Part shown: one piece after another, positions 52,407-61,834 of the stretch
Position numbering within the stretch: position 1 is the stretch's first letter
Layout: every line of letters begins with the position of its first letter
Assembly: GCF_947493595.1 (NCBI RefSeq)
Contig: NZ_CANLRL010000007.1
Span: 168,473 to 232,472 of the forward strand
DNA: 64,000 nt
From: an uncultured Shimia sp.
GTDB lineage: Bacteria; Pseudomonadota; Alphaproteobacteria; Rhodobacterales; Rhodobacteraceae
Reading direction: 5' to 3'
Notes under the pieces: model-generated
Told to the model about the DNA's origin: nothing
Database searches by the model: none
What the model saw: only the letters and a program-made list of their open reading frames with translations
Program-made: the position numbers and the translations under genes

Positions 52407-53978
52407 ATGAGCCGATCTTTCAAGGGGATCCGGTTAAAGAAGAACCGCGTCTTTTCGACCGAAGACCTGCAGCGTGCCTACGCAGTAAGTGCCAATACGA
52501 TCTCGAACTGGCGAAAAGCCGGATTGCAACCTTCTGATCGCAAGCGCCCATATGTGTTCCGTGGGGGGGCTGGTAATGGCCTTTCACAAGGCCCGCCAAG
52601 AACGACTAAGAACGCGGCTGAATCCAGGCGAGTTCAAATGCACTGGCTGCAAGTCTGCGGTGTTTCCGGACCCAAACAGCCTCACTACAAACCGCGCTAC
52701 TAACGGTGCCAACATCGCATTTGGCCAGTGTTCGGAGTGTAAATGCCAAGTCAGAAAGTTCTTTTCTGAGGCCGATTTGGCGGTGTTTGAACAGTTGCGC
52801 AATCCCAATACCACCGTGGACTCGTCACACGAAAGAATTAGGCGACATCCCGGTGGTATTGGGATTGGCGCGGAAACGGATGATCCACGCTGGTGGGGCG
52901 TAAATGACCGCGTTGTCTATGACTGGCAGGTTCATGCTGGTCGACTCACGGAGCAGACGGTGGATCAGCATCTATCGGCAATCCGTTACATGGAGGATGT
53001 TTTGCAAGGGAAACCCTTCGATCGCCTCACAATCCGGGATGTAGATCTCGTGCGCAGCGCCCTGAAAGAGGCGATGATGACAAAGGGAGAAGGCCAAAAG
53101 TCAAGATCAACTGCCTCACATCAGGCCAGTCAGATCATGGGTTTTTGGAATGGTTGATCAAACAGGACGGCTACAAACGCCTGCCGGCCGACCTACCAAG
53201 CTATATCCAGCTACCCAAGGCGGCCTATGCAAAGGCGATGCCAAAGGGGGAGAAAGCCTATGCCTCCCTGGAGGAGGCGGAGGAGCTATTGCAGAGAATG
53301 CCGAATCTGAGCCTGGCGGACAGAAGGGCCCGGGCGATGGTTGCTATTGCCTACCTTGGAGCGCTGCGCGCGGACACCGTCACCTCATTGAGGCTCGCTC
53401 ACTTTGATCAAGAGCGACGCCAGATTATTCAGGATGCCAACACCTCGCGCACCAAAAACGGTAAAAGCCTCAGGATCAGCTGGTTCCCGATCGCCGAAGT
53501 GTTTGTCACCGCCGTAGTCGATTGGGTTGATCATATGCAGTCCCTGGGGCTGTAGGGGAAGGATGCACTTTTTCCCAGCCTCCCCAAGTTGAAGAGGCGG
53601 TCGTATTTGCAGATCCCAGAGCGCAAGCCGATAGAGCCGATGGCCTCCAAAGACGCTGTGGCAAAAGCCTTCGCCCTCGCCTGTCGCGACACAGAGGTTA
53701 AGTATAACCCGCATTCGGTAAAAGATACCCTCGCTGCAGAGCGCGACCGCCGCCCGTTAACGCAGCAACAGCGCAAGGCCTGGTCCGAAAACATGGGGCA
53801 CGAAAGCGAAAAAATCACCGAAACCCACTACGGAAAACTTCCCGAGGCGGCGCGCTTTGCCCTGTTTGAAGACATTGTGCAGGGCAAGGAGGAGGTGGAG
53901 ACCGCACCGCGCAATCTGACCGACGCGCAGAAGCTTGCGTTGATGAACGAGGTGCTGGCGAAGGTTGGCTTGGGATGA
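52407..53978 (+). pseudogene. decayed HTH / zinc-ribbon / tyrosine recombinase (fragments 52407-52703, 52576-53157, 53145-53555, 53589-53978)
   Basis: fragments join when one G is removed from G7 (52563-52569), one T is added to T5 (53142-53146) and TAG 53553-53555 is read through; CTGC...CSECKC and MGHESEKITETHYGKL retained. Confidence 0.75.
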
Positions 53979-54203
53979 GATGTGTGGTTTTGGACATGGG
54001 CTAGATAGCCAATGGTCAGCTTACAGTCGCGCCGGCGGACGACGCTGTGCTTGCTTCCGGGAGTGGATCTACGCGGGATCGTGAGCTCTGCAAATTCTGG
54101 TTCCAGCCCTTCTGCGACATTGCCGCGCAGTGCAGTATGGGGGACGTCTGACGCAGGCAGGGCGGGAAGCAGACGTTTGCTGCGTGACGTACCAATGTCC
54201 GCT

Positions 54204-54241
54204 CTCTCATGGTGAAGCGGCCGCCTGCTTCACCATGAGAG
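54204..54241. repeat. perfect inverted repeat, 15-bp arms CTCTCATGGTGAAGC / GCTTCACCATGAGAG, 8-nt spacer
   Basis: both arms read directly. Confidence 0.9.
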
Positions 54242-54358
54242 AATTTCATTTTGAGCTTGAAGTGAAATTGTGGGGGTGGATTTGGAGGCAGCCAGCCCAT
54301 TGATTGCGATCTAAGATCCTTTGGGAAACTATCTTACCAAATAGCTTTCGACGTTCCT

Positions 54359-54395
54359 CCCCCCCCCAAAAAAAATCCGCCAAAAGCCGGCGCCG
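54359..54395 (-). terminator. possible terminator of the GntR gene, with C9A8 tract on plus strand
   Basis: on minus strand a short GC stem CGCC...GGCG followed by T8. Confidence 0.4.
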
Positions 54396-54400
54396 CAGAG

Positions 54401-55090
54401 TCAAACTCCGCGCAGCCGATGTTTTTTGAGTAGTTCAAGCATCATGTTCTTCGCATTTTGCCGGTGTGCGCGATGCACTGCGTCTGCCGTCCCTGCGTCG
54501 CCTGCCTTAATAGCTTCGAACACTTGGCGGTGATCTTCGTTAGACTGAACCGGCAGTGGGCGCATGAAGAGAGTAACGGTGCGAGCGCGTCGCACCTGGT
54601 CGTTCATCATATCAAATACTGTCGCAGCTCTGGAGTTGCCTCCAAGCAAAACCAGTGCGCGGTGGAAGCGGTCATCCGCCTCTGCCCAGTTCTCCAGATC
54701 GTTTTGGGCTACAGCCACTTCCATGTCCTCAATGGCCTTGGCGAGTGGATCAAGGTCTGGCTCTGAATACCCTTTGTTTGCCGCATTGCGCGCCGCGAGG
54801 CATTCCAGCTCAGTCAAAACGTCATAGATCTCAGCCATATCGTCGGGAGACACGGGTAGAATGCGTACGCCTTTGCGGGGGCGTAACTCAAGCAGGCCCT
54901 GACTTTCCAACATGAGAGCAGCTTCGCGGACCGGCGTGCGAGACACGCCCAATTGTTCTGCGAGCTCACTTTCCAAATGATCGGACCCTGGCGCCAAATC
55001 GCCTGCAAAAATCATGTCACGTAGGGCCAGAAATGCGCGTTGGGAATTGGAAAGCGGTTTCGTGGAGGGAGTGTCGGCCTTAGAGCTCAC
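54401..55090 (-). CDS. GntR family regulator, FCD subgroup (GTG start overlapping upstream stop)
   Basis: ALRDMIFAGDLAPGSDHLESELAEQLGVSRTPVREAALMLESQGLLELRPRKGVRI. Confidence 0.9.
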   Translation of the reverse strand: MSSKADTPSTKPLSNSQRAFLALRDMIFAGDLAPGSDHLESELAEQLGVSRTPVREAALMLESQGLLELRPRKGVRILPVSPDDMAEIYDVLTELECLAARNAANKGYSEPDLDPLAKAIEDMEVAVAQNDLENWAEADDRFHRALVLLGGNSRAATVFDMMNDQVRRARTVTLFMRPLPVQSNEDHRQVFEAIKAGDAGTADAVHRAHRQNAKNMMLELLKKHRLRGV

Positions 55091-56112
55091 GGCGGTCCTA
55101 TCTTCAGTTTTTGGCCGGTTTTCGCCGACGCGTAGATGGCCTCTTCGATTGCAATCACACGCAGATAGTCGGCGGCGTCGTTTTCGAAAGGCGTTTGTGT
55201 GAGAAGGCCAGAAATGACGTGGGACTGCAAGTGGTGCACGCAGTTGCCGCCAAACCCGTCCCACGTGTCTGCGGGCTGAATGCACGTTGTCTCCTCGGTC
55301 CCGAATTTTCGGAGCCAAAGTGAGCCATCGCCATGCAAAGAGATCGTGCCTTCAGTGCCTTCAAGTAGCGCCTCGCCCATGGTGCGGCGATGGTTGTCTG
55401 CGCTGTGATCGAGGTTTCTGTTGCCATCAAACAAAGCGCGGACGCCGTTGGGGTGATCAAACAGAATGTAACCAGCGTCTTCGCCTTTTATCGCAGGGTT
55501 GACCCGGCGCAGGTCGGCATAGACGGCCTCCGGATCGCCCAAAAGGAAACGGAACGTGTCGACCCAATGCACCGCTGTTTCGTGCACCAAAAAACGAGGC
55601 ATGCCGCGAAAATACGGTTGGCGGGCAAGATAAGCGTCTGGCCCCTGACCGTCGCCCGGACGGAGGCGGAAGGTCAGTTGTTGTGGCGTGCCAACCTTGT
55701 TTTCCGTAAGCGCCGTCTTGAGCGCGCGGTACCATGGTTGGAAGCGGAAGTTTTCGTGTACGATGATGGTGGCTTGAGTCGCGTCGGCCAGCTCGATCAT
55801 GTCTTTGGCTTCTTCCAAGGATTGGCAAAACGGCTTTTGGCAAACCAGTGTTTTTACGCCTGCATCCAAGGCCGCGCGAATTGTTTCTGCATGTGCAATT
55901 GGCGGCAGGATGATGTCGAGCACATCCGGGGTCACCTCCGCCAGCATCCGGGGCAGGTTGTCGTAGGCGGGCAGGCCTGTTACCTGCGCCTTTGTTATGT
56001 CGCGGTTGCAGGAGGCTGCCAGATGCACTTCTGGTATGGAGGCCCAACTGGCATAGTGGAATTGACTGAAATAGCCAGCCCCCACGCAGGCCACTTTGAG
56101 TTTCGCGGTCAT
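55087..56112 (-). CDS. Gfo/Idh/MocA family oxidoreductase
   Basis: KVACVGAGYFSQFHYASWASIPEVHLAASCNRD, VCQKPFCQSLEEAKDMIELA. Confidence 0.88.
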   Translation of the reverse strand: MTAKLKVACVGAGYFSQFHYASWASIPEVHLAASCNRDITKAQVTGLPAYDNLPRMLAEVTPDVLDIILPPIAHAETIRAALDAGVKTLVCQKPFCQSLEEAKDMIELADATQATIIVHENFRFQPWYRALKTALTENKVGTPQQLTFRLRPGDGQGPDAYLARQPYFRGMPRFLVHETAVHWVDTFRFLLGDPEAVYADLRRVNPAIKGEDAGYILFDHPNGVRALFDGNRNLDHSADNHRRTMGEALLEGTEGTISLHGDGSLWLRKFGTEETTCIQPADTWDGFGGNCVHHLQSHVISGLLTQTPFENDAADYLRVIAIEEAIYASAKTGQKLKIGPP

Positions 56113-57206
56113 GCGGCCTCCAGAACCAAGAGGGCAGAAACCGCATCCGCCGCTTCGTCTGTGCTGGCGGTTCCACCCAGATCCCGCGTTAGGACCGTGC
56201 CTTTGGCGACCACTGTTTCAACAGCTTCGCGCAGGCGACTCCCATCGCGCCGCAGATCAGCGTTGTCGTGTTTCACACCAAGCCAGTCCAGCATCATGGC
56301 GGCAGACAGCAGCATCGCAAAGGGATTGGCCACGCCTTGCCCGGCAATGTCGGGGGCCGAACCGTGACACGGCTGGAAAACCGCGTGGTCCAATCCAATG
56401 TCGGCCGAGGGCGCCAAGCCCAGACCGCCCATCAAGCCCGCGCCGAGGTCGGACAGGATGTCGCCAAACATGTTTTCTGTGACCAGCACATCAAAATCCC
56501 AAGGCTTTTGTACCATCCACAAGGCGGTGGCATCTACATAGGCGTGGTCTGCGGTGAGGGTGGGGTGCTTGGCGGCCTCGGTGTCAAACAAGGCGCGGAA
56601 GAAGGCAAAGGCGCGGAATACATTGGCTTTGTCCACGCAGGTCACGCGTCCTGGGCCTCGACTTTGCGCCTTGCGTTGGTGGGCGAGGTCAAAGGTAAAG
56701 CGGAACAGTTTTTCGGAGATGTCACGCGTGATGCGGAGAGTTTCGCGGGCTTCATCCGCGCTGACCTCGCCGGTGCCTTGAGTAAAGAAGAGCCCTTCGG
56801 TGCTTTCGCGGACCAGGACAAAGTCGATTTCTTTGCCGTCGGGAATTTTGAGTGGCGTTGCTTGGCCTGGGCGAACCGTCACGGGGCGGACACCGGCAAA
56901 GAGAGTTAGGGCTTTGCGCAGATCGATTTGCGGGGAAATTTCTGTGCCGTCAGCGTACCGCACATCTGGAAGTCCCATGGCTGACAATAGAATCGCATCC
57001 GCATTTCGCGCGGTCTCCAAGGAGCTTGCAGGAAGAGATTCGCCGGTTTCTGCATAATGTGCTGCGCCAGCGGGCGCTGCGGTGAAGTTCAGCGAATAGC
57101 CCGTGGATTGCTCTGAGAGAGTGTTCAGGATTTTCACTGTTGGATCAGTGATTTCCGGGCCAATCCCGTCTCCTGCAAACACTGCGATTTCATACGAGTT
57201 GGGCAT
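56109..57206 (-). CDS. isopropylmalate/isocitrate/tartrate dehydrogenase family protein
   Basis: VFAGDGIGPEITDPTVKIL, VRESTEGLFF, CVDKANVFRAFAFFR, VTENMFGDILSDLGAGLMGGLGLAPS. Confidence 0.88.
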   Translation of the reverse strand: MPNSYEIAVFAGDGIGPEITDPTVKILNTLSEQSTGYSLNFTAAPAGAAHYAETGESLPASSLETARNADAILLSAMGLPDVRYADGTEISPQIDLRKALTLFAGVRPVTVRPGQATPLKIPDGKEIDFVLVRESTEGLFFTQGTGEVSADEARETLRITRDISEKLFRFTFDLAHQRKAQSRGPGRVTCVDKANVFRAFAFFRALFDTEAAKHPTLTADHAYVDATALWMVQKPWDFDVLVTENMFGDILSDLGAGLMGGLGLAPSADIGLDHAVFQPCHGSAPDIAGQGVANPFAMLLSAAMMLDWLGVKHDNADLRRDGSRLREAVETVVAKGTVLTRDLGGTASTDEAADAVSALLVLEAA

Positions 57207-57282
57207 GGATATGCGTTCCTTCCTTTGACCTTGTGGCAGGTTTTGCCGGCGCGATCTATTTAAAAATTTGACATCGCATTTA

Positions 57283-57298
57283 TTAACGCATACGTAAA
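57283..57298. promoter_or_regulatory. candidate GntR operator in the divergent promoter region
   Basis: TTAACGCATACGTAAA, imperfect palindrome (5 of 6 arm positions). Confidence 0.35.
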
Positions 57299-57338
57299 TT
57301 CATGCAACATAAAACGCATTGAGTCTGGGAGGACAAGA

Positions 57339-58346
57339 ATGGAACTCAAGTTTGCACGTATTTTGGGGGCGGCAGCATTGGCTGCTGGCCTGGCCACATC
57401 CGCGACCGCGCAGGATTACCCGTACCGTGACATCACAACGGCGGTTGTCTGGGGCGCTGGCGGCGGCACCGACACGATCAACCGCATGATCATGGCGGAA
57501 ATGGAAAAGCACCTGCCTGTTTCAATCAACGTGATCAACCAAACCGGCGGCGTCGCTGGCTCCAACGGGATGGTCTATGTGATGAACCAGCCGGATGATG
57601 GCTATACGCTGGTAGGGCTGTCTGAATCCAACGTCACCGCAGCCGTTCAAGGCGGCTGGGATAAGAAGTTTGACTACTGGTATCCCTTTATCGTTGGTGG
57701 CTCGCCCGATCTGATTTCGGTTCCAGCAAATTCTCCGTACGGGACAATTGAGGACCTGGTTGACGCCGCCAAGGCCGCACCGGGAACCATTCCGGCTGCG
57801 GCCTCTGGTGCTGGCTCGATCCACCACTTGAACCTTTTGGCGATTGAAAGCGGTTCCGGAGCGACCTTCAAGTTTGTGCCTTACAAAGGCTCCGCGCCGG
57901 GTCAGGAAGCGGCGATTTCTGGGGAAGTTGCGCTGGTTGTGACCTCGCTTGCTGAGCAGGCCGCCTTGATTGAGGGAGGGCAACTCAAGCCACTGGCGAT
58001 GCTGACACCGGAAACGGCGGAGATTGCCGGGATGACGGTGCCGTCGGCCTTCGACGTTTACGATGGGCTCGACAAATTTCTTCCGCTGAAACAGGCCATT
58101 GGGTTCGCCGTGCACAACTCCGCTGGGGATGAGGTGAAGGCCGCGTTGGGCTCTGCTTTTGAGAAGGCGATTGCAGGTGACAAAGTGGCGGAATGGGCAA
58201 CGGCCAACAACTATGACGTTGGTGGTCAGTATGGCGATGAAGCTGCACAGATCTTTGAAACGCTGGAGGCAAACTTTGCCTACACCTTGCAAGAGCTTGG
58301 GGCAGCGACGGTTGATCCGGCGAAGCTAGGCATCGTGAAGCCTTAA
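57339..58346 (+). CDS. tripartite tricarboxylate transporter substrate-binding protein (TctC family)
   Basis: signal peptide, YPYRDITTAVVWGAGGGTDTINRM, GSAPGQEAAISGEVALVVTSLAE. Confidence 0.88.
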   Translation: MELKFARILGAAALAAGLATSATAQDYPYRDITTAVVWGAGGGTDTINRMIMAEMEKHLPVSINVINQTGGVAGSNGMVYVMNQPDDGYTLVGLSESNVTAAVQGGWDKKFDYWYPFIVGGSPDLISVPANSPYGTIEDLVDAAKAAPGTIPAAASGAGSIHHLNLLAIESGSGATFKFVPYKGSAPGQEAAISGEVALVVTSLAEQAALIEGGQLKPLAMLTPETAEIAGMTVPSAFDVYDGLDKFLPLKQAIGFAVHNSAGDEVKAALGSAFEKAIAGDKVAEWATANNYDVGGQYGDEAAQIFETLEANFAYTLQELGAATVDPAKLGIVKP

Positions 58347-58372
58347 TTGAGCAGGCGGCGGGCGCAGGATTT

Positions 58373-59200
58373 GTGCCTGCCGCACCAAGGGATCAAGTGG
58401 CTGGGGACAGATCCGTGACGACCAACGATCAATTACTTCAATCCGAGGCAGAAGACCGCGAGGCACAGCTGATTTTGCGGGCGCGGGACTTCTGGGGCGC
58501 TCTTGTTTTATTGAGCCTGTCGGTGTTTTTCCTTTGGCGCACGTCATTTATCCCGTTGTGGGGTGAAAATCGGGCCGGTGTGAAAGGCGGAGATTGGTAC
58601 AACTCCGCGGCCTTGGTGCCTTTGGGAATTTTCTCAGCGATGCTCGTGCTTTCGCTGGTACTATTGCGCATTTCGGTGCGCGAAGGGGGTGCTGAGCAGG
58701 CATTGACGGCGGTTGGGATCGGTTGGAACCGGGCCGAGGCGCTTCGCTTCTCGACACTGGCCGTGATCTTGTTCTTCTACATAGCCGGATTGGTGCCTCG
58801 GGTAGACTTCATTTTGTGCTCTGGGTTGCTGATCACGGCGTTGATTTACGGCTATCACGGCGGGAAGGCCGCGCGGATGGTTCTCGGTGCGGCAGTTGTT
58901 GGCGTGGCGGGGCTTTACGCCATGGCGCTAAATCTGCCGAGGTCGGAATGGGCGCAACACGATGACGATTGGCTGGTGCTTACGCTCTGGATCGCGTTGA
59001 CGGCTTGGGTGTTGTGGCGCGCACGAGGGAGCCGACTGGCCCGTGTCATTCCGGTGATCGCGATTTTCGCGCCAACCCTTCTTGTGTGCGCCATGGCCTT
59101 CGGGTTTCGCCAAAACGTGCCCAACCGAGGCGGGCTGATCTTCAAGCAGATTGAATATCACTACTACGTCACGCTCAAACCGTTCTGGAGCGGTAAATAA
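58373..59200 (+). CDS. TctB family protein (start may be GTG 58415)
   Basis: multi-TM protein located between TctC and TctA. Confidence 0.8.
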   Translation: MPAAPRDQVAGDRSVTTNDQLLQSEAEDREAQLILRARDFWGALVLLSLSVFFLWRTSFIPLWGENRAGVKGGDWYNSAALVPLGIFSAMLVLSLVLLRISVREGGAEQALTAVGIGWNRAEALRFSTLAVILFFYIAGLVPRVDFILCSGLLITALIYGYHGGKAARMVLGAAVVGVAGLYAMALNLPRSEWAQHDDDWLVLTLWIALTAWVLWRARGSRLARVIPVIAIFAPTLLVCAMAFGFRQNVPNRGGLIFKQIEYHYYVTLKPFWSGK

Positions 59201-60711
59201 TGGACTTTGTATTCTCTCAACTGGCAGGGTTTGGCAGTGCCTTTGCCGCGCTTGTGGTCGACCCGCTGACCTATGTCTATTTGGTCACGTCGGTCTTCCT
59301 TGGCATCACGTTTGGCGCGCTGCCTGGCCTGACCGCCACATTGGCTGTGACCATTCTAACCGGCTTTTTTGGCAACAAAATTCCGCTGGATTATTCGATG
59401 ATTGCGCTGCTTGGCGCCTATGTCGGCGCGATCTATGGGGGATCCTACCCCTCGATCCTTTTGAATATTCCCGGCACAGCGGCATCTGCGGCAACGGCAA
59501 TGGATGGCCACCCACTCGCAAAGGCGGGGCGCGGAGGCGAGGCCTTGGGGCTCACAACCACGGCCTCCTTTATCGGGACGCTGATTGGCACCGTGGCACT
59601 GCTGATCTTCGTTTGGGTGCTTTTGCTGATTTCCAAGAACATCGCCAGCCCGGAAAAGGCACTGTTGGCGCTGTTTGGTATTCTGCTGTCAGGCACGCTG
59701 ATGAGCGAGGACTTGGTGATCAAAGGCTGGATTGCCGGTCTGATTGGGTTGGCGATGGCGATGGTGGGCATGGATCCGCTTCTCTCGGAGCCGCGATACA
59801 CGTTTGGCTGGTCTTACATGCTGTCTGGCTTCCAGGTTGTGCCGGTGTTGATGGGGGCCTTTGCGGTGCCGCAAATCATTGATGGCATGCGACATGTGCA
59901 AGTCGGGAAGATGGTTGCTTTGCAGGGGCGTATTCTTCCCAACCTCGCCGCCGTTCGGCGACATATGCCGACGATCACCCGGTCGGGCGTTATTGGCACA
60001 GGTGTTGGCGCATTGCCCGGTGTCGGCGAGGACGTTGCCGGCTGGGTGTCCTATGGCGTGGGTAAAACCGTTTCCAAAGACGGCAAGAACTTTGGCAAAG
60101 GCTCTCTTGAAGGCTTGCTGTCTTCTGAAACCGCAAACAATGCTTGCATTGGTGGAGCGCTCATCCCGTTGTTGGTGCTGGGCATTCCAGGATCGCCTCC
60201 GGCGGCGGCACTCATGGGCGCTTTCAAAATCAACAATGTGATCCCCGGCCCCACCATTGATCCGGCCATAATCCTGCGGGTGGTCGCCATTATGGTGCTG
60301 GCTTCTTTCACTATGTGGATTTTGGGTCTGTTTACTGCGCGGGTGTTCATCAAGATCCTGCGCATTCCACAGACGGTCTTTTTGCCGATTGTCATGGTGC
60401 TGACGGCGATCGGGTCTTTTTCCGTGGGAGGTGGGATCAATGATCTCTATTTGATGCTGGGGGTTGGATTTGTGGCCTATTTCATGAACCTGATGAAATA
60501 CCCCATCGCGCCATTGGTGATTGGCGTTATTCTTGGAGGTCTGTTTGACGAGACGTTCCGCAGGGCGCTGTTTCTGTCCGATGGCAGCCTAGGTGTATTT
60601 GTATCACGTCCCGGCGCAGCTGTGCTGTTGGCGTTGAACGTGGCGCTGATTGCTGCGCAAATCCCTATGATCCGGCGCCCATTCCAGCGGCGTGACAGAA
60701 AGGAAGCCTGA
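59200..60711 (+). CDS. TctA family large membrane subunit
   Basis: GITFGALPGLTATLAVTILTGFF, GGSYPSILLNIPGTAASAATAMDGHPLAKAGRGGEALG. Confidence 0.92.
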   Translation: MDFVFSQLAGFGSAFAALVVDPLTYVYLVTSVFLGITFGALPGLTATLAVTILTGFFGNKIPLDYSMIALLGAYVGAIYGGSYPSILLNIPGTAASAATAMDGHPLAKAGRGGEALGLTTTASFIGTLIGTVALLIFVWVLLLISKNIASPEKALLALFGILLSGTLMSEDLVIKGWIAGLIGLAMAMVGMDPLLSEPRYTFGWSYMLSGFQVVPVLMGAFAVPQIIDGMRHVQVGKMVALQGRILPNLAAVRRHMPTITRSGVIGTGVGALPGVGEDVAGWVSYGVGKTVSKDGKNFGKGSLEGLLSSETANNACIGGALIPLLVLGIPGSPPAAALMGAFKINNVIPGPTIDPAIILRVVAIMVLASFTMWILGLFTARVFIKILRIPQTVFLPIVMVLTAIGSFSVGGGINDLYLMLGVGFVAYFMNLMKYPIAPLVIGVILGGLFDETFRRALFLSDGSLGVFVSRPGAAVLLALNVALIAAQIPMIRRPFQRRDRKEA

Positions 60712-60992
60712 TGTATGCGGTTTGTGTGACATTCAAAATCCATCCAGGGCAGATGGCGGATTTTTTGCCCTTGATGGTCACCAACGCGAGGACATCACGG
60801 GCTGAAGAGGCTGGATGCCAGATGTTTGACGTGTGTGTGCGCGACGATGAAGTGTTTCTCTATGAGATTTACGATGATCGCGCTGCGTTTGATCTGCACC
60901 TTGCTTCTGCGCATTTCAAAACCTTCGACGTCAGCGTGGCGCCTATGGTTGCCTCCAAACGGGTGGCGCTGTTTGATGAGGTGATCCGATGA
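60711..60992 (+). CDS. antibiotic biosynthesis monooxygenase (ABM)/YgiN-like small protein
   Basis: MYAVCVTFKIHPGQMADFLPLMVTNARTSRAEEAGCQMFDV, YEIYDDRAAFDLHLASAHF. Confidence 0.82.
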   Translation: MYAVCVTFKIHPGQMADFLPLMVTNARTSRAEEAGCQMFDVCVRDDEVFLYEIYDDRAAFDLHLASAHFKTFDVSVAPMVASKRVALFDEVIR

Positions 60993-61834
60993 TGGCAAAG
61001 GCAGGCGGGCAAACCGGAACTTGGCAGGTTCATGCTGTGAAGTACGCCGATCGAAACGCGCGGGCTCGTGGAGACAGCTTTCTGTTTGATGACAATCATG
61101 ATGCGCCACATGCGATGGATTACTTCATGTGGCTCCTACGGGATGGCGATCGAACTATTCTGGTCGACACTGGGTATGACCACACAGAAGCTAAGCTGCG
61201 AGGACGTCCGATCCGGCTTGATCCCGGTGAGGCGCTGGCGCCATTTGGCTTGACGCCGGAACAAATTACCGAGGTGATCGTCACTCATCTGCATTACGAT
61301 CACGCCGGAGGGGTGGCGCTGTTTCCCAAAGCGCATTTGCACATGCAAGAAGCTGAAATGGCCTTCGCCACGGGGCCATGCATGTGTCACGACGTTTTAC
61401 GTGATCCATTTACAGCAGGGCATATCTGTGAAGTGGTCATGCGCCTGTATGGTGGAAAGCTGACCTTTCATAGCGGTGACAGCCAATTGGCGGACGGACT
61501 GAGCCTGCATTGCATCGGTGGCCACTCACGGGGACTGCAATGTGTGCGTGTCAGGACGGCGTCGGGCTGGATGGTATTGGCGTCTGATGCGGCGCACTAC
61601 TACGAGAACGTACTTTCGCAAAAGCCCTTTCCGATTGTCGTGGATCTTCAGGATATGATGCAGGGGTTTGAGCACCTTATCAAACTCGCTTCGCGGCCGG
61701 AATTGATCATTCCCGGTCACGACCCTTTGGTGCGCAAGTTGTTCCCGCAGGATTTGGCTTCGCACATTCACCGGCTGGATGTTGGCCCAGAGACAGACGC
61801 ACTCGCAAAGATTTCTTCGGAGTTTGGCAAATGA
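60989..61834 (+). CDS. MBL-fold hydrolase of the N-acyl homoserine lactonase-like family
   Basis: ILVDTGYDHTEAKLRGRPI, VIVTHLHYDHAGGVALFPKAHLHMQEAEM, GGHSRGLQCVRV. Confidence 0.8.
   Translation: MMAKAGGQTGTWQVHAVKYADRNARARGDSFLFDDNHDAPHAMDYFMWLLRDGDRTILVDTGYDHTEAKLRGRPIRLDPGEALAPFGLTPEQITEVIVTHLHYDHAGGVALFPKAHLHMQEAEMAFATGPCMCHDVLRDPFTAGHICEVVMRLYGGKLTFHSGDSQLADGLSLHCIGGHSRGLQCVRVRTASGWMVLASDAAHYYENVLSQKPFPIVVDLQDMMQGFEHLIKLASRPELIIPGHDPLVRKLFPQDLASHIHRLDVGPETDALAKISSEFGK

Noticed and set aside
54012-54300. short ORFs in both directions in the 54.0-54.3 kb gap
   Set aside because: No recognisable protein, overlap the hairpin; treated as non-coding
55390-56367. 325-aa plus-strand ORF antisense to Gfo/Idh/MocA gene
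   Set aside because: Shadow ORF; sense strand protein has a strong Rossmann motif
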